The position numbers were made by a program, and so were the translations under genes. The notes beneath the pieces were generated by a model. That model saw only the letters and a list, made by a program, of their open reading frames with translations, searched no databases and was not told where the DNA came from. From Lewinella sp038528965 (GTDB taxonomy: Bacteria > Bacteroidota > Bacteroidia > Chitinophagales > Saprospiraceae), in NCBI GenBank assembly GCA_038528965.1, contig JBCBEC010000018.1, positions 1-64,000 on the forward strand: a stretch of 64,000 nucleotides of DNA. The letters are read 5' to 3'. Of the stretch, positions 17,664 to 25,839 are shown piece after piece (within the stretch, counting starts at the first letter, position 1; every line of letters begins with the position of its first letter).

Positions 17664-20507
17664 ATGAATTATCGTTGCGTCCCCTTTATCTGCTTCTTGC
17701 TCACCTTTCTACTATTTGGATTTTCTGGTCAGACTCAAGGCTGGGAATATACTTATCCCAATACCGCCTTTAGTGTCAGCCTACCCGGATTAACAATTGA
17801 TCCCGATGGAAATTTTGTTGGCGTTACCAATCTTAGAGAAGAAAATGACCGGTGGCTACAAATCGTAAAGACAACACCCAACGGTGAGTTACTTTGGAAT
17901 CAAGAAGTACATCCTCCCCCACAGATTACGGCCTATCGCTACTACGGCATCACTAACGACCAGGATGGGGGCTATCTCATTTGCGGACGACAAACGCCCG
18001 TCGAAGGAGGACTAGACGGGTTCCTGCTTAAAGTCAGCAACGAGGGGGAAGTACTCTGGCGGTACGTCTTTCCACAAACTACCTTCCTTAAAGGAATTAC
18101 TGTCCTCAGCAATGGTGACTACCTACTCTGCGGAACCGGAGAAAACTTCAACCTACCTACGGTGCTTCGGGTAGATCGAGACGGAAACGTCATTTGGGAA
18201 CACCAATACAGTTACTCCCCAGATAATCCTGCCTACGATTATGCGCATAAGGTGCTAACGTTGTCCAACAACAACATTCTAGTGCTGCTTTCGCAAAACG
18301 GTACAGTTGAACTGTGGGAGTACGACCTAGAAGGAACTCTCCTTAATCAACAGGCCCTGGACAATCCCAACGATTATTACCTTTCTGCTTGCAATTTGGC
18401 CATTGGTCCCAACGCAGAGATTGTGGTAGCCGCCCGTCAGATCAGGCTCATCACTGGCACCGTTAATCGCCCGTTTTACAGTACCATGCTCTGGAAGCTC
18501 AACGCAGAACGGGAATTGGTGTGGTTGGATAGCACGACATCAACTACCAGTTTCCAAAATATTGAAAACGTCAGTATTAGCCATCAAGGCGAAATCTACC
18601 TTGCTCGCTATGCACAAGTTGAAAAACGCGCGTCCTCGGGGGAACTTCTCTGCCGTATTAACGCCAATAACACTCGCCCTTGGCAGGAAACTTACGTCCG
18701 TGCTGTATCTGATGGTGGTGCCGTCATTGCTGCCGGCCACGGCTTGGGTCTTCCAGGGCAGAGCGTCCTAAGTCTCAATCGGATGAACACCAATTGTGAA
18801 GCCGCACAGGAAATGATCCGCGGCACTGCCTTCCTCAATTTGGGGGATGATTGTGACGACCTGCTCGCCGGAGCTACGCTACCGCAATGGCTCATCGAAC
18901 TCAATACTGGTGAGGTATCATATTTTGACTTCACAGATAGCAGCGGACAGTATCAATTCCTGCTCAGTCCAGACGATTATGAAGTCTACCTCCACCCTCC
19001 CGTCGACTACTGGCAGAGTTGTAGTACTGGTATCCCAATAGCGGTAAGTGCAGGCGACACCATTATTCAGGATGTCCACACGCAAATTACGGAAGAATGT
19101 CCCTACCCCATCGTAGACTTAGGGATAGGCTCATTGCGCCCTTGTGAAGAACGCCCCTTACTAATTAGCTACGGCAACTTTGGCACAACTGATCTAGACA
19201 CCGCCTTCCTACAACTATATCTCAACCCAGATCTTAGCATTGCCTCTGCCAGTCTGCCCTACACCAGCATTGGCCAAGATAGCTTTCGGTTCGACTTGGG
19301 CACTCTACCCCCAAATAGTAGTGGGGAGTTTACACTACAGATACTGTCGGTTTGTGATCCAGACATATCAGGTACGACTACTTGCCTTTCGGCAGAAATA
19401 TTCCCGAGAACAGACTGCGGTGACGGTGCCTGGAAAGGACCGATCATTACGGTAGAAGGAAGCTGCCGGGGAGATAGTATTGCGTTTGAATTAGCTAATA
19501 TCGGCCTATCGGATATGACGGGCCCACAAGAATTGATCGTGATCGAAGATGATGTCATGTACTTGCAAACAGACTTTGAGCTCGATGCTGGCCAGTCTAC
19601 GATCTACACCGTGCCGAATCAGGAGGCCGTATACGCCGCGCGAGCTGAACAAGTCGTGGGATACCCTTTCGGACCGTACGCTTATGATTTCGTCGCTTAT
19701 TGCGATAATCCTGCGCTTAGTGTTACACCCAGCAACTTTTTCGGGCAGTTTCCTTATCTGGGTGACCTGCCTTATCGAGACACCGATTGTGTTCCTTTTG
19801 TGAACTCCTTCGATCCCAACCAGAAAACCACCGAACCGCAAGGTTTTGGTAGAGGACACTACATCGAACCCAATACGCCGCTCGAGTACCGTATTGATTT
19901 TCAGAACACCGGAACGGATACCGCCTACAATGTAGTATTACGAGATACTTTGTCCCCATATCTCGATGTGCGCCAATTACAGTTAGGTCCAGCTACACAT
20001 CATTACGAATTGAGCATTGAGTCTGGCAACATTTTGGTATTCTCCTTTGCCAATATCAATTTACTGGATAGCATCTCTAACGAAGCCTTATCCCAAGGCT
20101 TTGCCACCTACAGTATTACTCCACTAAGCAACACTCCAGATGGCACAGTCATTGAAAACAGGGCCGGTATCTACTTCGATTTTAATCCCCCTATTATCAC
20201 TAACACGGTGTGGCATACCATACAAAGGGATTTTCTTGTGGTGGAGGTTGCAGAGGCCTGGCGTGAAAGTCTTGAAGTTGTCATCTATCCCAATCCTAGC
20301 TCCAGTGCGGGAACTTTAATGGTAAAGACGAATCATCCTGCCACCGCCACACTAACGCTATTCAATTCTCTTGGACAAGAACTCGCTCAGTTGCCGGTAC
20401 AAGATCAGCAGATACAATTACCAACTTATCTAGCCGCTGGTTTTTATCCTTTCCAGCTGTGGGCTGGCGGGAAACTTCAAGGCTCAGGAAAGATAATCAT
20501 TCAATAG
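17664..20507 (+). CDS. Large secreted protein with propeller-like N-terminus, DUF7619-like domain and T9SS sorting signal
   Basis: The 947-residue product has a signal peptide (CFLLTFLLFGFSGQTQG). Residues about 25-380 contain repeated D-G and W motifs (GDYLLCGTGENF, DQDGGYLICGRQ) typical of beta-propeller-like repeats in secreted Bacteroidota proteins. A middle section contains a CarboxypepD-like fold. Residues about 715-860 carry DPNQKTTEPQG, EYRIDFQNTGTDTAYNVVL and NRAGIYFDFNPPI, the signature of the DUF7619-type domain that precedes sorting domains. The end (IYPNPSSSAGTLMVKTN onward) is a type A T9SS signal. It is followed 20 nt later by a strong hairpin terminator. A surface or extracellular adhesive role is a family-level guess. 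Confidence 0.85.
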   Translation: MNYRCVPFICFLLTFLLFGFSGQTQGWEYTYPNTAFSVSLPGLTIDPDGNFVGVTNLREENDRWLQIVKTTPNGELLWNQEVHPPPQITAYRYYGITNDQDGGYLICGRQTPVEGGLDGFLLKVSNEGEVLWRYVFPQTTFLKGITVLSNGDYLLCGTGENFNLPTVLRVDRDGNVIWEHQYSYSPDNPAYDYAHKVLTLSNNNILVLLSQNGTVELWEYDLEGTLLNQQALDNPNDYYLSACNLAIGPNAEIVVAARQIRLITGTVNRPFYSTMLWKLNAERELVWLDSTTSTTSFQNIENVSISHQGEIYLARYAQVEKRASSGELLCRINANNTRPWQETYVRAVSDGGAVIAAGHGLGLPGQSVLSLNRMNTNCEAAQEMIRGTAFLNLGDDCDDLLAGATLPQWLIELNTGEVSYFDFTDSSGQYQFLLSPDDYEVYLHPPVDYWQSCSTGIPIAVSAGDTIIQDVHTQITEECPYPIVDLGIGSLRPCEERPLLISYGNFGTTDLDTAFLQLYLNPDLSIASASLPYTSIGQDSFRFDLGTLPPNSSGEFTLQILSVCDPDISGTTTCLSAEIFPRTDCGDGAWKGPIITVEGSCRGDSIAFELANIGLSDMTGPQELIVIEDDVMYLQTDFELDAGQSTIYTVPNQEAVYAARAEQVVGYPFGPYAYDFVAYCDNPALSVTPSNFFGQFPYLGDLPYRDTDCVPFVNSFDPNQKTTEPQGFGRGHYIEPNTPLEYRIDFQNTGTDTAYNVVLRDTLSPYLDVRQLQLGPATHHYELSIESGNILVFSFANINLLDSISNEALSQGFATYSITPLSNTPDGTVIENRAGIYFDFNPPIITNTVWHTIQRDFLVVEVAEAWRESLEVVIYPNPSSSAGTLMVKTNHPATATLTLFNSLGQELAQLPVQDQQIQLPTYLAAGFYPFQLWAGGKLQGSGKIIIQ

Positions 20508-20527
20508 CTCTACAGACTAAAATACAA

Positions 20528-20566
20528 GCTCCCGAGCTTAGCCTTGCCAAGTCTCGGGAGCATAAA
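20528..20566 (+). terminator. Hairpin terminator of the large T9SS gene
   Basis: A perfect 9-bp stem, GCTCCCGAG at 20528-20536 and CTCGGGAGC at 20553-20561, with a 16-nt loop is followed by an A/T-rich tract. It lies just after the plus-strand stop at 20507. It may serve both strands because the next gene converges. Confidence 0.75.
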
Positions 20567-20592
20567 TTTTTAGACCTACTATTTATAATTTC

Positions 20593-21120
20593 TTAGATCT
20601 CTTCCAGCGTCCCCTGGAAGCTACCGGTCACAACCTTGTTATCAGCGGTAGTAAGATCCCATTCCAGTCGTACTTCGTTACCTACTAAATCAACGGTTAC
20701 CGTTCCACTGGTAATGCTACCAATCGTCCCAGAAAGATTAGTAAAATCAAAGTTTTCAAAGGTACTGGCATCTACTAACGTAAACGCGTCCCGGATGTCT
20801 TCATAATTGTAAGTACCCGCTACCAGACCATTTTCATCATTGGTGTTTAAGTCGAGATAAATACCAGACCCAGTACCCGCCAAAAATCCACCAGGTGCGG
20901 TAACGTCACTAGAAGTGAGCGTTACATCCCAGTCAAAACTGCCGTTACCGTTAGGGCCAAATTCCTCAAGGAAGCCTTTCCCCAGGTCATAAGAAGTACC
21001 ATCAATTACCAGGGTGTTATCAGCAGGCCCAGGATTATCATCATCGTCTTTGTTACAACCGGTACTGACTACTACCGCAAATGCGAGTAAGAGCACTAAA
21101 AAAGGTGTTAGATTCTTCAT
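20593..21120 (-). CDS. Putative lipoprotein of unknown function
   Basis: The 175-residue product has a lipoprotein signal: FLVLLLAFAVVVSTGC with lipidated Cys22, then NKDDDDNPGP, an acidic stretch typical of Bacteroidota lipoproteins exported to the surface. The rest is Thr-, Gly- and Asp-rich, with predicted beta structure. It ends in VTGSFQGTLEEI and resembles small beta-barrel or sandwich lipoproteins often annotated DUF-type. It has its own 230-bp upstream spacer and converges with the previous gene. I recognise no specific family. Confidence 0.78.
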   Translation of the reverse strand: MKNLTPFLVLLLAFAVVVSTGCNKDDDDNPGPADNTLVIDGTSYDLGKGFLEEFGPNGNGSFDWDVTLTSSDVTAPGGFLAGTGSGIYLDLNTNDENGLVAGTYNYEDIRDAFTLVDASTFENFDFTNLSGTIGSITSGTVTVDLVGNEVRLEWDLTTADNKVVTGSFQGTLEEI

Positions 21121-21350
21121 TGGTGTTTTAGTTATAAAGATTAGTTAGAGCCGACGTAACGATTAGGAATCGGCTCGTTAAAGAATACCATACCTGCCTT
21201 TATGATTGCGGATCATAAAAGGTAACCTGTAACCAGTAAGAAAATTGGAGAAAAGTGAGGGTCTGATTTCGACCGCATAGATAGTTAAGAGGAGTAGAAG
21301 TTGTTCTCTCTGGTTTAAGGTGCACTGCAAAGATACGAATTAAGTAGCGT

Positions 21351-22538
21351 TTACTCGCTTAGTAGAGGTTTCCATTTTGCTACTACTTCCGCATTGCGCC
21401 ATGCGAGAATCGCCCCAAATTGTAGCAATACAAATTCACTCTGCCAGGGCCGTAAAAAAACGTAGTCATCTACTGCCAATGGGTACCGACCAGAGGCATT
21501 GAGCATACTCTGGTTGGTAGAGGCCCCAAAAAGCTTGTTCAGGCGAATATCGGGCGGATAACAATAGTCTGCCTTCCAGTAACCACCGTAGATGAAGTAA
21601 GAGGTGCTTAAATATGGCCAAAATAAACCCACCCATGGTGGCAACTTACCGATACCTGGTAGTCGGGTACCACCAGCTTGTTTCAATACGGGAGCCGCAA
21701 TAAAGCATGCGGGTGTAAACGCCTGCAAAGGGTCAATATCAAAGGTTGTTGGCTTTAATAATGCTGAACCAATAGCGATCTCGTTTAAAGGTGTTGCACG
21801 GTTTTGGTGGAGATGAAAGCTGGGACTACCGGCACCGTTGAACGTCAAACCTTCTCGCCAAAGATCTTTGAATTGGGTTTGCACCAAATGCCGGAAGGTG
21901 CGATAACGTGCCATCGATTTTTCTACCAGTCGCCGAGGGCTACCCAAGAACACCGGCAATTTGACCACGTGCGGATCATACCCCATGAAACCACTCCATT
22001 CCAGGGCTCGCGGATGAGCACGAATGAGCGCTAAGGCTTGTACCAAATCATCTTCTCCCCGAAAACCGCCCCGGTATAAACCCACATCTATTTCCAAGTT
22101 GACGTACAGTTTTTCCCCTAAGGTTTGAGCCAATTGCAAGTATTGTGCTAAACGCTCTGGCGTATCGATCAACCATTGAATTCGGTGTGGATGGTCGGTG
22201 GCGTTTTGGTAAAAATGTCGAGCAGAAGTCACGGGCATGGGCTTACCCAAAAGAACATCCAGTGGCTCAGCAGTTTCCTTCACCAATTGCAGCAGAAAAG
22301 GCTGGTGGAACACCATTAGTCGGTGAGTATCCAGGCGCTCCATTAGGTAGGCGAGCAAAGCCCGGCTGGGTAATGATTTGGCCACCAAGCGAATCTCTGT
22401 ATTGCCTGCCAACTGTCGTTTGAGCAAATCAATATTTTGATCTAAGCGATCAAGGTCGATGATTGCATAAGGTAGGGTGCGATCTAATTGTTGTAGGCCT
22501 CGATTGAGATGCTGAAAATAGGAAACATCATTCTCCAT
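21351..22538 (-). CDS. DSD1-type (fold III) PLP-dependent enzyme, alanine-racemase-like N-terminal domain
   Basis: The 395-residue product has the alanine-racemase-like TIM-barrel pattern: PYAIIDLDRLDQNIDLL followed by RLVAKSLPS, where the lysine is the expected PLP Schiff-base residue. Further barrel signals are NLEIDVGLYRGGF and FNGAGSPSFHLH, near the position where D-serine dehydratase/D-threonine aldolase enzymes bind cofactor and metal. Related fold III enzymes act on D-amino acids; the substrate here is unknown. The start overlaps the end of recX by 11 nt, so the two are translationally linked, an unexpected pairing of recombination control and amino acid metabolism. Confidence 0.75.
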   Translation of the reverse strand: MENDVSYFQHLNRGLQQLDRTLPYAIIDLDRLDQNIDLLKRQLAGNTEIRLVAKSLPSRALLAYLMERLDTHRLMVFHQPFLLQLVKETAEPLDVLLGKPMPVTSARHFYQNATDHPHRIQWLIDTPERLAQYLQLAQTLGEKLYVNLEIDVGLYRGGFRGEDDLVQALALIRAHPRALEWSGFMGYDPHVVKLPVFLGSPRRLVEKSMARYRTFRHLVQTQFKDLWREGLTFNGAGSPSFHLHQNRATPLNEIAIGSALLKPTTFDIDPLQAFTPACFIAAPVLKQAGGTRLPGIGKLPPWVGLFWPYLSTSYFIYGGYWKADYCYPPDIRLNKLFGASTNQSMLNASGRYPLAVDDYVFLRPWQSEFVLLQFGAILAWRNAEVVAKWKPLLSE

Positions 22539-23025
22539 TTGCTTCTGCTTGCGCCTGTTGTAGCTCTTTGATGATGGGCCAGATCAAAGCCGTTTCGTAG
22601 CCCCGCCCCTGCGCGTAGGTAGCAGCCTTGCTCCCCGACTCAAAAGCATTGTACTTGCGGCCGTAATCCACCAATTTCTTTTGGAGTATCTCGCGTAAGG
22701 TCTTTTGGTACGCTGCTTCCTCAATTTCCTCTAGCCCCTTTCGTTGGCAGTAAGCCGATATTTTCCGCAGTTTCAGTTCTCGTTTGATCCTTATCCTCCC
22801 CCACTTTTTAAGGCGAAATTTACCCCTCACGTAAGAGCGAGCAAAGCGTTCTTCATCCAGGAAACGTTCAATAATCAACTCTGCCATAATCTCCTCTAGG
22901 GTATCACCGTATACGCCCAGTTCAATTAGCTTGCTGCGCACCTCAGAATGGCAACGATCCTGGTAAGCACAGTAACGTTGCATTCGCTTGAGCGCATCGG
23001 CCTTGCTGAGGTATTTTTTCTGCAT
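22528..23025 (-). CDS. recX: Regulatory protein RecX
   Basis: The 165-residue product has the three tandem three-helix repeats of RecX: RMQRYCAYQDRCHSEVRSKL, then the second with RFLDEERFARSYVRGKFRLKKWGRIRI, and a third near YQKTLREILQKKL. FLDEERFARSYVR is the most conserved RecX segment. RecX binds RecA filaments and inhibits or disassembles them. recA is not in the window. The gene overlaps the following PLP-enzyme gene by 11 nt. It is divergent from the mscS-like gene across a 193-bp spacer. Confidence 0.93.
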   Translation of the reverse strand: MQKKYLSKADALKRMQRYCAYQDRCHSEVRSKLIELGVYGDTLEEIMAELIIERFLDEERFARSYVRGKFRLKKWGRIRIKRELKLRKISAYCQRKGLEEIEEAAYQKTLREILQKKLVDYGRKYNAFESGSKAATYAQGRGYETALIWPIIKELQQAQAEANGE

Positions 23026-23218
23026 ATATTTTTCTTACTTTTGATCGGCCAAGAGCGTTACTTTCACTATTCCGGCCCGTCCGTAAGTTGTCCCAATCTA
23101 AGTAATAAACACAATTGATGCTTTGCCTCGTTCAAAGCGTATCTCACTTTTAGTCTAATACTGTAGCTGTTGCTAAAGATTACATTTTACACCCATTAAT
23201 ACAAAACCAAACGTAATT

Positions 23219-24028
23219 ATGGATTTTCTTGACTTGGAAAAACTCTCGGAACTCGCAACCACTTATGCACCAAAGGTAGTAGGCGCTATCCTGACGCTGA
23301 TTATCGGTTTTTGGATTGTCGGCCGCATCACTGGTGCGCTTGATCGCACCATGGGTAAGCGGGGCGTAGACGAAACTATCCGCCCATTCCTACTATCGCT
23401 CGTTAGCGTAGGTTTGAAAGTGATGCTCTTGTTGGCGGTAGCCAGTATGTTCGGCATCGAAACCACCTCTTTTGTTGCCATCTTCAGTGCCTTAGCCTTT
23501 GCTATTGGCTTGGCGTTACAAGGTAGCCTGGGGCACTTTGCCAGCGGCGTATTACTGCTCACCTTCCGTCCTTACAAAGTGGGCGATTTAGTGACTGTTG
23601 GCGGCGGCGAAACCGGCGAAGTTGTGGGGATTCAAATCTTCAACACCGTACTCAAGACCCTGGACAATAAGCGTATCATCGTACCTAACGGAGTAGTGAC
23701 GGGCAATATCATCACCAACATTTCTGGCCAAGGCATCATCGGGGTAGAGCTCACCTTTGGTATTGGCTACAATGATAGCATCGACAAAGCACGTGAGATC
23801 ATCTTGCGCGTTGGGAAAGAATGCCCTTGGATATTGGAAGACCCCGCTCAAGGTGTAGTAGTAGGTGAACTGGCAGATAGCTCAGTCAACCTTAATACCC
23901 GCCCCTTCTGCAACAGTGAGCACTACTGGGATACCTTCTTCTACATGCAGGAAAACGTGAAGAAAGCCTTCGATGCTGATGGCATAAGCATTCCGTTCCC
24001 GCAGATGGATGTGCATTTGGATAAATAA
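23219..24028 (+). CDS. MscS-family mechanosensitive ion channel
   Basis: The 269-residue protein has three membrane helices (about 17-35, 60-80 and 85-110). The pore helix TM3 shows the Ala/Gly-rich pattern FAIGLALQGSLGHFASGVLLLTFRPYKVGD, directly followed by the beta-domain (GGGETGEVVGIQIFNTVLKTLDNKRIIVPNG). The C-terminal alpha/beta domain ends at ISIPFPQMDVHL, the usual MscS terminus. It opens under membrane tension to release solutes on hypo-osmotic shock. The length is that of the minimal MscS class. The stop is followed by a purine-rich inverted repeat that could act as a terminator. Confidence 0.94.
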   Translation: MDFLDLEKLSELATTYAPKVVGAILTLIIGFWIVGRITGALDRTMGKRGVDETIRPFLLSLVSVGLKVMLLLAVASMFGIETTSFVAIFSALAFAIGLALQGSLGHFASGVLLLTFRPYKVGDLVTVGGGETGEVVGIQIFNTVLKTLDNKRIIVPNGVVTGNIITNISGQGIIGVELTFGIGYNDSIDKAREIILRVGKECPWILEDPAQGVVVGELADSSVNLNTRPFCNSEHYWDTFFYMQENVKKAFDADGISIPFPQMDVHLDK

Positions 24029-24180
24029 GAAATTAGAAGGTAGAAATAGGAAGTGAAGGTCGGAAATGGGAAGTGGGAGGTCGGAGATAAAACTTAATTG
24101 CTTCCGATTTCCCACCTCCCACTTCCGATTTTTCTCTATCTACCATTTCGTATTTCCTACTTCTTACTTCTTATTTTTCT
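24028..24180. repeat. Purine/pyrimidine inverted repeat
   Basis: A purine-rich arm (24028-24090) is followed by a pyrimidine-rich arm (24101-24180). The best stem is 13 bp perfect: GGAAGTGGGAGGT at 24069-24081 against ACCTCCCACTTCC at 24114-24126. The 15-mer GGGAGGTCGGAGATA also occurs at 39710-39724, so this is a dispersed sequence rather than a unique terminator. It separates mscS from the tRNA promoter. Confidence 0.6.
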
Positions 24181-24189
24181 CCCTTCGGC

Positions 24190-24220
24190 TTGCGCCTTGC
24201 CATGCCGCTACGTATCTTTG
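24190..24220 (+). promoter_or_regulatory. Bacteroidota primary-sigma promoter of the intron-containing tRNA
   Basis: TTG at 24190-24192, a 20-nt spacer and TATCTTTG at 24213-24220 match the Bacteroidota consensus TTG-N19-21-TAnnTTTG. Transcription would start about 7 nt later, leaving a leader of about 45 nt before the mature tRNA 5' end at 24273. Confidence 0.7.
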
Positions 24221-24272
24221 CGTTCCGTTCAACAGCTGGGAATTTATTCAAGCTTAATATTGTTGTACGAAC

Positions 24273-24637
24273 GGGCCTATAGCTCAGTTGGTTAGAGCAC
24301 CGGACTCATCAAGGAAGCAAAAAGATGCTTCAAGGTGCCTCCCGTCGGAAACGCCGGGATGAGCAGGGGGTTAACTCAGGGAAACCTAAATCTAAGAACA
24401 CTTAGACATGGCAATCCTGAGCCAAGCCTAGTGAAGGTCATTCCACTGAACAGTGGAACGTAGCTAGGAAGGTGCAGAGACTAGAAGGTGAGGAGACCAC
24501 CCAATAAGCCTTCCTCGAACGCCCCCCGCCTAAGTTTTGGTTAAATACTAAAATAAGGTGATGATATAGTCCTACCCCATGGCGAAAGCTGCGGAAGGTG
24601 AATCCGTAGGTCCTAGGTTCAAGTCCTAGTGGGCCCA
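24273..24637 (+). tRNA. tRNA with anticodon CAU, probably tRNA-Ile2, split by a group I intron
   Basis: The exons are 24273-24309 and 24601-24637. Joined, they fold into a standard cloverleaf: acceptor GGGCCTA/TGGGCCC, D-stem GCTC/GAGC, anticodon loop CTCATAA, T-arm CTAGG-TTCAAGT-CCTAG and discriminator A at 24637. CCA is not encoded (ACAA follows). The anticodon is 24307-24309 and the intron sits directly after it. The acceptor and D-arm resemble Bacteroidota tRNA-Ile, so tRNA-Ile2 (C34 changed to lysidine) is more likely than elongator Met, but I cannot exclude Met. The last 13 nt coincide with the attachment core of the integrated element, and the gene remains intact after integration. Confidence 0.9.
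24310..24600 (+). ncRNA. Group I intron in the anticodon loop
   Basis: The 291-nt insertion has the conserved group I core: a P/P4 segment AACTCAGGGAAACCTAAA, a Q segment CATGGCAATCCTGAGCC (P4 TCAGG/CCTGA), an R segment GGTGCAGAGACTAGA and an S segment GATATAGTCC (P7 GACTA/TAGTC). P1 can form between the exon end CAT plus intron C and GGTG, with the expected U-G wobble at the 5' splice site and a GAAGC/GCTTC extension. P2 has a GAAA tetraloop. The intron ends in G (omega-G at 24600). The layout closely resembles the Azoarcus tRNA-Ile(CAU) IC3 intron. No homing endonuclease is encoded. Self-splicing is expected. Confidence 0.92.
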
Positions 24638-24638
24638 C
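24625..24638 (+). repeat. attL core (14-bp direct repeat, copy 1)
   Basis: CCTAGTGGGCCCAC overlaps the end of the T-stem and acceptor strand of the tRNA. An identical copy is at 37685-37698. Sequences on either side of the two copies differ, so the repeat is the exchange region. Confidence 0.9.
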
Positions 24639-24643
24639 AACTC

Positions 24644-24691
24644 AAAATTGCACTCCCTTGACTATCAACAAGTTAAGCGGAGTGCAATTTT
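24644..24691 (+). terminator. Element-borne hairpin just after the tRNA
   Basis: A perfect 13-bp stem, AAAATTGCACTCC at 24644-24656 and GGAGTGCAATTTT at 24679-24691, encloses a 22-nt loop and begins 6 nt after the tRNA. A/T-flanked stems of this sort act as bidirectional terminators. It could insulate the element from tRNA transcription and replace the tRNA's original terminator. Confidence 0.6.
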
Positions 24692-24703
24692 ATTCGTGGT
24701 CGT

Positions 24704-24718
24704 TTTGTGGCCGATTTG
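24704..24718. promoter_or_regulatory. Candidate integrase arm site, left end
   Basis: TTTGTGGCCGATTTG here matches TTTGTGGCCGGTTT at 37534-37547 near the other end. Paired short repeats inside both ends are the usual position of integrase arm-type sites. A related GTGG-core motif lies just before it. Confidence 0.45.
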
Positions 24719-24746
24719 TCGCAAAAATTACCTAAAACGCCCTCTT

Positions 24747-25460
24747 ATGGCCAAACGAAAAACACCTAACAAAAGCGGGAGCAATCCCCCGAAGAAGAGA
24801 ACCCGCCGCAAACCAACTAAGAAGCGGGAACCTTTCAAGATGCCTATTTGGTCCTCTATCTTGATCCTTTCGATAATCATGGCTGCTATTTGCTGGATGG
24901 CTAAAGTCTATATTATGCTAGGCTTTATGAACTTCTTTTGTGTCAAACCAGCGGAACGGGACAAAGGTGTAGAGGTCGTATATGATGCAATAAACGCTTA
25001 CCATAAAGCCACTGAGAGCGATTACTTCAAAGACAGGTTCTTAGACCTGGTTACAGATCGTGTCTACTGGTATAAAGCGCCGGAGAAGAGAAAAAGCCGC
25101 GTTCGATTTGGTAGTTCCTATGATTGCTTTTGCTTCACTAGCTATCCCAGGTATGATGAAAGCAACACCGACAACAATAACTATCAATTCACTTTCCAGG
25201 GATTCTATAGGTATCGGAATCCAACAGACAAACTGATAAAACAAGAGAGTGGAGCGGTTGAAGTTGTCCGGGCCAAAGTGAAGAAGGTAGACCCTTTCAA
25301 TAATTATGAAGGCCGAAAACTGGGCTTTATCAATACACTATACAAAAGGTTCTTTGTGGTTGCCCTCGGCTTTTGGGTTGTGATCTTTGCCGTCTTTAGA
25401 TGGATTCCAGGCGCTACGGTCGGCACCTTGATAGAAACAGTTGCACGGAAAATAATATAG
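24747..25460 (+). CDS. Element-encoded two-helix membrane protein, unknown function
   Basis: I start at the ATG 24747 (MAKRKTPNKSG) because the upstream part of the frame overlaps the terminator hairpin. The 237-residue protein has a strongly basic N-terminal tail (about 20 Lys/Arg in 35 residues), a membrane helix (WSSILILSIIMAAICWMAKVYIML), a soluble region with Tyr/Phe-rich stretches (FCFTSYPRYDE) and a second helix near the C-terminus (FFVVALGFWVVIFAVFRW). It is the first gene inside attL. The middle region is probably extracytoplasmic. I recognise no family; a cargo or superinfection role is possible but unsupported. Confidence 0.7.
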   Translation: MAKRKTPNKSGSNPPKKRTRRKPTKKREPFKMPIWSSILILSIIMAAICWMAKVYIMLGFMNFFCVKPAERDKGVEVVYDAINAYHKATESDYFKDRFLDLVTDRVYWYKAPEKRKSRVRFGSSYDCFCFTSYPRYDESNTDNNNYQFTFQGFYRYRNPTDKLIKQESGAVEVVRAKVKKVDPFNNYEGRKLGFINTLYKRFFVVALGFWVVIFAVFRWIPGATVGTLIETVARKII

Positions 25461-25513
25461 GGCGCAAGCTCTCGCCCACGCCCTACCTGATAAAAGCAAC
25501 TCGATTATTCGCG

Positions 25514-25819
25514 CTACCGCTCGTAGTTCCAGTAGATGGCCTCCAGTTTCTTACTGGCCTCCTCCATACCCTGACGGTCGCTGATTCTTTGCTCAAAGCC
25601 TTTAGCTACGTCGTAGTAGTATTGCATTTCTGGGCCGTTGCGCTGCTCGTCTAGCTCCTTGATACGCATATAGCAGTAGTAGTAGGCGCATTGCAGCTCG
25701 AAGTCTCGTTTTGCTCGATGCTTATGATAAGCAGATAGGCCGAAGTAGAGTAAAAAGACCACACCTAACACCGGCCAGGTGTACCGCTTCTTGCGCTTTG
25801 TCGTATTTCGTTTTTTCAT
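25514..25819 (-). CDS. Small single-helix membrane protein of the element
   Basis: The 101-residue product has a very basic N-terminus (MKKRNTTKRKKRY), one membrane helix (WPVLGVVFLLYFGLSAY) and a charged helical C-terminal part with four tyrosines in CAYYYCYMRI and DEQRNGPEMQYYYD. The layout suggests an N-in anchor with the C-terminal domain outside, or a small coiled partner protein. The gene lies just downstream of the iteron region 25840-26096, so those repeats occupy its promoter position. No homologue is recognised. Confidence 0.65.
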   Translation of the reverse strand: MKKRNTTKRKKRYTWPVLGVVFLLYFGLSAYHKHRAKRDFELQCAYYYCYMRIKELDEQRNGPEMQYYYDVAKGFEQRISDRQGMEEASKKLEAIYWNYER

Positions 25820-25839
25820 TTTTTGGATTTTTTAAAAAG

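Noticed and set aside
24438..24638. Minus-strand open frame with GPLGLEPRTYGFT across the tRNA
   Set aside because: This is the well-known artefact of translating the complement of a tRNA; the frame lies inside the intron and 3' exon.
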